From UBA1413 sp964472165 (GTDB lineage Bacteria; Bacteroidota; Bacteroidia; Bacteroidales; Prolixibacteraceae), in assembly GCA_964472165.1 (NCBI GenBank), contig CAYYJE010000023.1, positions 1 to 36,172 on the forward strand: a stretch of DNA of 36,172 bases. The letters are read 5' to 3'. Shown here in pieces: positions 33,636-36,172 of this stretch. The position numbers and the translations under genes are program-made. The notes beneath the pieces are model-generated. The model was given only the letters and a program-made list of their open reading frames with translations. It was not told the DNA's origin and searched no databases. Within the stretch, counting starts at the first letter, position 1. Every line of letters begins with the position of its first letter.

Positions 33636-33658
33636 CAAATATAGTAAAATATAGTAAA
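33636..33658 (-). promoter_or_regulatory. Putative integrase promoter with tandem repeat
   Basis: Minus-strand TATATTTG (33636-33643) is a perfect -7 box about 58 nt before the int ATG. It lies in a tandem duplication of AAATATAGTAAA (33637-33648 and 33647-33658); CAAATATAGTAAA also covers the -7 box of the xis promoter. Confidence 0.55.
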
Positions 33659-33744
33659 CACTGAAATAGATTATAACAATTAATTATCAACACTTTAGCG
33701 TTAATAGTTGAAGGTGGAAAAGCATAGAAAAATAGAATTCTTAC

Positions 33745-33789
33745 GATTCATAATCATGAGGTCGGCGGATCATTCCCGCCTCTCGCTAC
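33745..33789 (+). repeat. Attachment site attR (45-bp core)
   Basis: Partial tRNA-Met copy identical to 25835-25879; it lacks the 5' part of the tRNA and is not a functional gene. Confidence 0.92.
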
Positions 33790-33798
33790 TTGATAATG

Positions 33799-33833
33799 AA
33801 GGGGTTAAGTTAATCGGACTTAACCCCTTTTTT
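33799..33833 (+). terminator. Displaced original terminator of tRNA-Met
   Basis: Stem AAGGGGTTAAGT / ACTTAACCCCTT (12 bp) with a 7-nt loop and a T run, 10 nt after attR. Before integration it would have directly followed the tRNA. Confidence 0.85.
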
Positions 33834-33869
33834 ATTATCCTGACTTGTATACTTCGTATCCTGGCAAAA

Positions 33870-33900
33870 AGAAAGGCTGTCCGTAGGGGACAGCCTTTCT
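33870..33900. terminator. Strong hairpin downstream of the T9SS protein gene
   Basis: Perfect 13-bp stem AGAAAGGCTGTCC / GGACAGCCTTTCT with a 5-nt loop, A-rich on one side and T-rich on the other; it can end transcription from the minus-strand gene that stops at 33923. Confidence 0.8.
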
Positions 33901-33922
33901 GATTTTCAGATTTCTCTGAGTC

Positions 33923-36172
33923 TTAACGCTTGTCGATGACCAGCTTGCTGATTTCGGTGCGGTTTTCACCGTCGAGACGGATCATGTACATTCCTGAAGC
34001 ATTTCCTGAGAGGTCGAGGACAATTCTCTCGCCTGTGAAGTATGCTTTGCGGAATACCTGGTCTCCCTGAATTGTGAACACGGTCACCTGCACTTCACGT
34101 ACATCTTTCCAGTTCAGATCGATATTTACCCTTCCGGTAGTCGGGTTGGGGTATAGTTTCATTCCAAATCCTGCCATCAGATCCGAGACTTTGGTGATGA
34201 TGTGGATGTTTGTGTCGGTCCAGATGGTGAAGTTGATCTTGTCTTTTACCGGATTGGCGGCGTTGACAGTGGCCTTCTGGCTCACTTCCTGTGTATATCC
34301 GGGCAGTTCGACAAACACTTCATATTCACCTTCAGGCAGTTTGGTAAATTCATACGTTCCGTCGGCAGCAGTCACCGTGTTGGCAACGACAGCTCCGCTC
34401 TTTTTCAGGACCATGTCAATACCTGCTGCGGGTGTGGAGACCGGATCTTTACCCTGGGTGATCAGGTCGGGTGAGCCGGTTTTGCGGACCACCTTGCCCT
34501 TGATGACAAAATCGCCGGCAGGCAGGGTGACAGGGAGCATGGTAATGGTTGCGGTCTGTGTACCTGCAGCGGTGATGTTCATCTGGGTAGCCTGAGTAAC
34601 CGAGGGGAATGAGGTGTAGTAGGTGTGGAGCAATCCCGGGTTCATGGTGGCATTTGTCACTTCCGCCTTCAGGAGGTAAGTGCCATTGGCCAGGTTGTAG
34701 AACGAGAAGGTTCCGGTGGAGGAGATCGTGGTGTTGGCCACGGCATTGAACATGGTGCCTTCCTTGACCATCAGGACAACCCTGATACCGCCTGTAAGCG
34801 GAGTGGTGCCCTTGAGAACCGTACCGTTGATGATGCTCTTTGCCGGATCGAGGACCACTACCTGGAAGATATCCTGTGCGGTAGCCCCTGCTTTGTCGGT
34901 GGCGACAACCTTGACTTCCATCATACCGAGGTTGGCGGCTGCGGGAGTTCCGGTAAGCATGCCGGTGGCAGGGTTAAATGTCATCCAGGCAGGCAGCGGT
35001 GAACCGTTGGCCAGGGTGACCACATGGGTGAGTACATCTCCTTCATCCACATCGCTGAACGCTGCTCCGAGGTTCACGGAGAGTGAGTTGGGCAGTGTGA
35101 CGAACTGGTCGGCAATCGGGGTGACCACCGGGGCATCGTTTACCGGGGTGATTGTGACTTTGAAAGTCTTCACCGTGGTGTCAATGCCTCCGTTTGCGGT
35201 GCCTCCGTTGTCCTTCACCGTGAGGGTGATGATGGCTTCGCCGTATTTGTTGGCCAGGGGGGTGATCCATAATTTACCGGTAGCTGTGCCGTTGACATAC
35301 TCTTTTTCAACGGTGAGCAGGGCGGTGTTGCTGTTGGCCATTTCCAGTGAAACCACTTGCTGGGCCACGCAGTCGGCTCCGTATCCGATGCCGGTGAGCG
35401 GGACTTCAAATTTGGCGGCATCTTCGTTCTTCACAATGTCGGTCACGGTAGCTACCGTAGGAGCGCCATTGTAGGTATTCAGCGTGACGGTGAAACTCAG
35501 GGTGCTGAAGGTTCCTCCCACGTTGGAGGCCTTCCATGTTTCGGTGGTTGTTCCCAGCGGGAACATTCCATCGGCCCCAAGACCGGCGGTTCTTTCGAGA
35601 ATTACGCCGCAATTGTCCTTGACGATGATCTGCGGGTAGTTGATTTTGGAGGTGCACGCACCCGGTTCAACCGTCACTGTAAGGTTAGCCACCGGAGTGA
35701 TGACCGGTTTGATGGTATCCAGGACGGTGATCATTGCCTTGCAGGAAGCATCATTGCCGCTGGGATCCACGACCGTGAGGGTTACCTGTTTCGGGCTTCC
35801 CAGATCGGCGCAGGTGAAGAGCTGCCTGGAGAGGTACATCTCTGCGATTCCGCAATTGTCGTAACTGCCGCCTTCCAGGTCGTTGAAATGTTTGGCCCAG
35901 TCGGGAGTCGACTCGCGGTCATCACCGGGGTTGACCATGGACTGGAACACAAAAGCCTGTCCGTATTTGTCAAGATGCACGGTGATATCCTTGCAGAGGG
36001 CCACGGGGCTGATGGTATCCATCACCAGCACGTACGCGGTGCCGGTGGCGGTGTTGCCCTGGAAGTCCCTGGCGGTGACGGTAACCGGTACTTTGGCGAA
36101 TACATCCTTGCATTCGAAAGCCCTGCGTGAAATGTCAAAGGTCAGGTCGGTGGTTGCACCGCAGTTGGCGGT
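33923..36172 (-). CDS. Large secreted multidomain protein with T9SS type A sorting domain (5' end outside window)
   Basis: The last 749 residues of a longer protein; the frame is open to the right edge, so the N-terminus and signal peptide are not seen. HYR/Ig-like repeats come first (DTIKPVITPVANLTVTVEPG, CxxKDITVHLDKYGQAFV), then cadherin/putative-Ig repeats (DAPVVTPIADQFVTLPNSLS; AAFSDVDEGDVL; MTFNPATGMLTGTPA), two carboxypeptidase-regulatory-like beta domains (GTFSFYNLANGTYLLKAEV; GTYEFTKLPEGEYEVFVELPG) and a C-terminal type A sorting domain (MKLYPNPTTGRVNIDL ... GMYMIRLDG). It should be exported by Sec and T9SS and fixed to the surface; an adhesin or matrix role is likely. No catalytic domain is visible in this part. 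Confidence 0.93.
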   Translation of the reverse strand, partial: TANCGATTDLTFDISRRAFECKDVFAKVPVTVTARDFQGNTATGTAYVLVMDTISPVALCKDITVHLDKYGQAFVFQSMVNPGDDRESTPDWAKHFNDLEGGSYDNCGIAEMYLSRQLFTCADLGSPKQVTLTVVDPSGNDASCKAMITVLDTIKPVITPVANLTVTVEPGACTSKINYPQIIVKDNCGVILERTAGLGADGMFPLGTTTETWKASNVGGTFSTLSFTVTLNTYNGAPTVATVTDIVKNEDAAKFEVPLTGIGYGADCVAQQVVSLEMANSNTALLTVEKEYVNGTATGKLWITPLANKYGEAIITLTVKDNGGTANGGIDTTVKTFKVTITPVNDAPVVTPIADQFVTLPNSLSVNLGAAFSDVDEGDVLTHVVTLANGSPLPAWMTFNPATGMLTGTPAAANLGMMEVKVVATDKAGATAQDIFQVVVLDPAKSIINGTVLKGTTPLTGGIRVVLMVKEGTMFNAVANTTISSTGTFSFYNLANGTYLLKAEVTNATMNPGLLHTYYTSFPSVTQATQMNITAAGTQTATITMLPVTLPAGDFVIKGKVVRKTGSPDLITQGKDPVSTPAAGIDMVLKKSGAVVANTVTAADGTYEFTKLPEGEYEVFVELPGYTQEVSQKATVNAANPVKDKINFTIWTDTNIHIITKVSDLMAGFGMKLYPNPTTGRVNIDLNWKDVREVQVTVFTIQGDQVFRKAYFTGERIVLDLSGNASGMYMIRLDGENRTEISKLVIDKR

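Larger units (their letters stand above)
25835..33789. mobile_element. Integrated 7.9-kb element in tRNA-Met, candidate phage satellite
   Basis: Bounded by identical 45-bp repeats (25835-25879, 33745-33789). The minus-strand gene order from the right end is: integrase, 260-aa unknown, excisionase-like HTH, 80-aa unknown, replisome organiser, DnaB helicase, RimK-like ATP-grasp, P27 small terminase, 65-aa and 82-aa unknowns. Several neighbours overlap by ATGA. There are no virion, lysis, large-terminase, conjugation or transposition genes. The content (integration, excision, autonomous replication, packaging specificity) fits a phage-inducible island that takes particles from a helper phage. 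Alternative: a deletion remnant of a prophage; the intact tight operon and intact att ends argue against that. Confidence 0.8.

Noticed and set aside
25835..33789. Element as ICE, IS or composite transposon
   Set aside because: No relaxase, coupling protein, conjugation genes, transposase or terminal inverted repeats; the ends are tRNA-derived direct repeats.
25835..33789. Element as a complete prophage
   Set aside because: No large terminase, portal, capsid, tail or lysis genes in 7.9 kb.
35357..36130. 257-aa and other plus-strand frames over the T9SS gene
   Set aside because: Antisense to a well-supported multidomain protein; low-complexity Gly/Val-rich translation.

Overview
The window comes from a member of the Bacteroidota, most likely Bacteroidales-like and probably from a draft or metagenome assembly, because two 100-N scaffold gaps are present. 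The evidence is the Bacteroidota promoter box TAnnTTTG upstream of several genes, a type IX secretion (T9SS) C-terminal sorting domain, a BatA/VWA membrane protein, an EpsC-type serine acetyltransferase and futalosine-pathway menaquinone genes.

Positions 1-25653 are ordinary chromosome in short operons. They hold: an RlmL-like RNA methyltransferase (partial) with cysE and cysK; a ctp protease with pnuC and a NadR-like kinase; guaA diverging from a five-LysM/periplasmic-binding fusion; ornithine aminotransferase; a BatA/VWA protein; a CarH-like MerR regulator; a flavin reductase-rubredoxin fusion facing a CDGSH protein; a lactonase; ribBA with a DUF5522 protein; hldD; mqnB-mqnD; folE; an lptF/G-GT4-GT2 envelope operon; and a START-like protein.

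Positions 25805-33789 are the most interesting part. A tRNA-Met(CAU) gene is the target of a 7.9-kb integrated element. The element is bounded by a perfect 45-bp direct repeat (25835-25879 and 33745-33789) made from the 3' part of the tRNA. All its convincing genes lie on the minus strand: tyrosine integrase, an unknown 260-aa protein, an excisionase-like HTH protein, an 80-aa protein, a DnaD-like replisome organiser, a DnaB helicase, a RimK-type ATP-grasp ligase, a P27-family small terminase subunit and two small unknown genes. There is no large terminase, portal, capsid, tail or lysis gene, and no relaxase or transposase. Integration, excision, replication and packaging choice without particle genes is the layout of a phage satellite (PICI-like or minimal satellite), here in Bacteroidota and carrying an amino-acid ligase as possible cargo. 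Paired arm-type repeats at both ends, a palindromic operator, a cluster of GTTGTAT repeats, a 13-bp motif shared by the int and xis promoters, and C-tract repeats just upstream of terS form a regulatory and packaging layer. The element also carries a replacement terminator for the tRNA gene it enters; the original terminator is now 7.9 kb away.

Positions 33790-36172 return to chromosome: the displaced terminator, a second strong hairpin, and the C-terminal part of a large secreted multidomain T9SS protein whose start lies beyond the right edge. No CRISPR array, rRNA or insertion sequence was seen.
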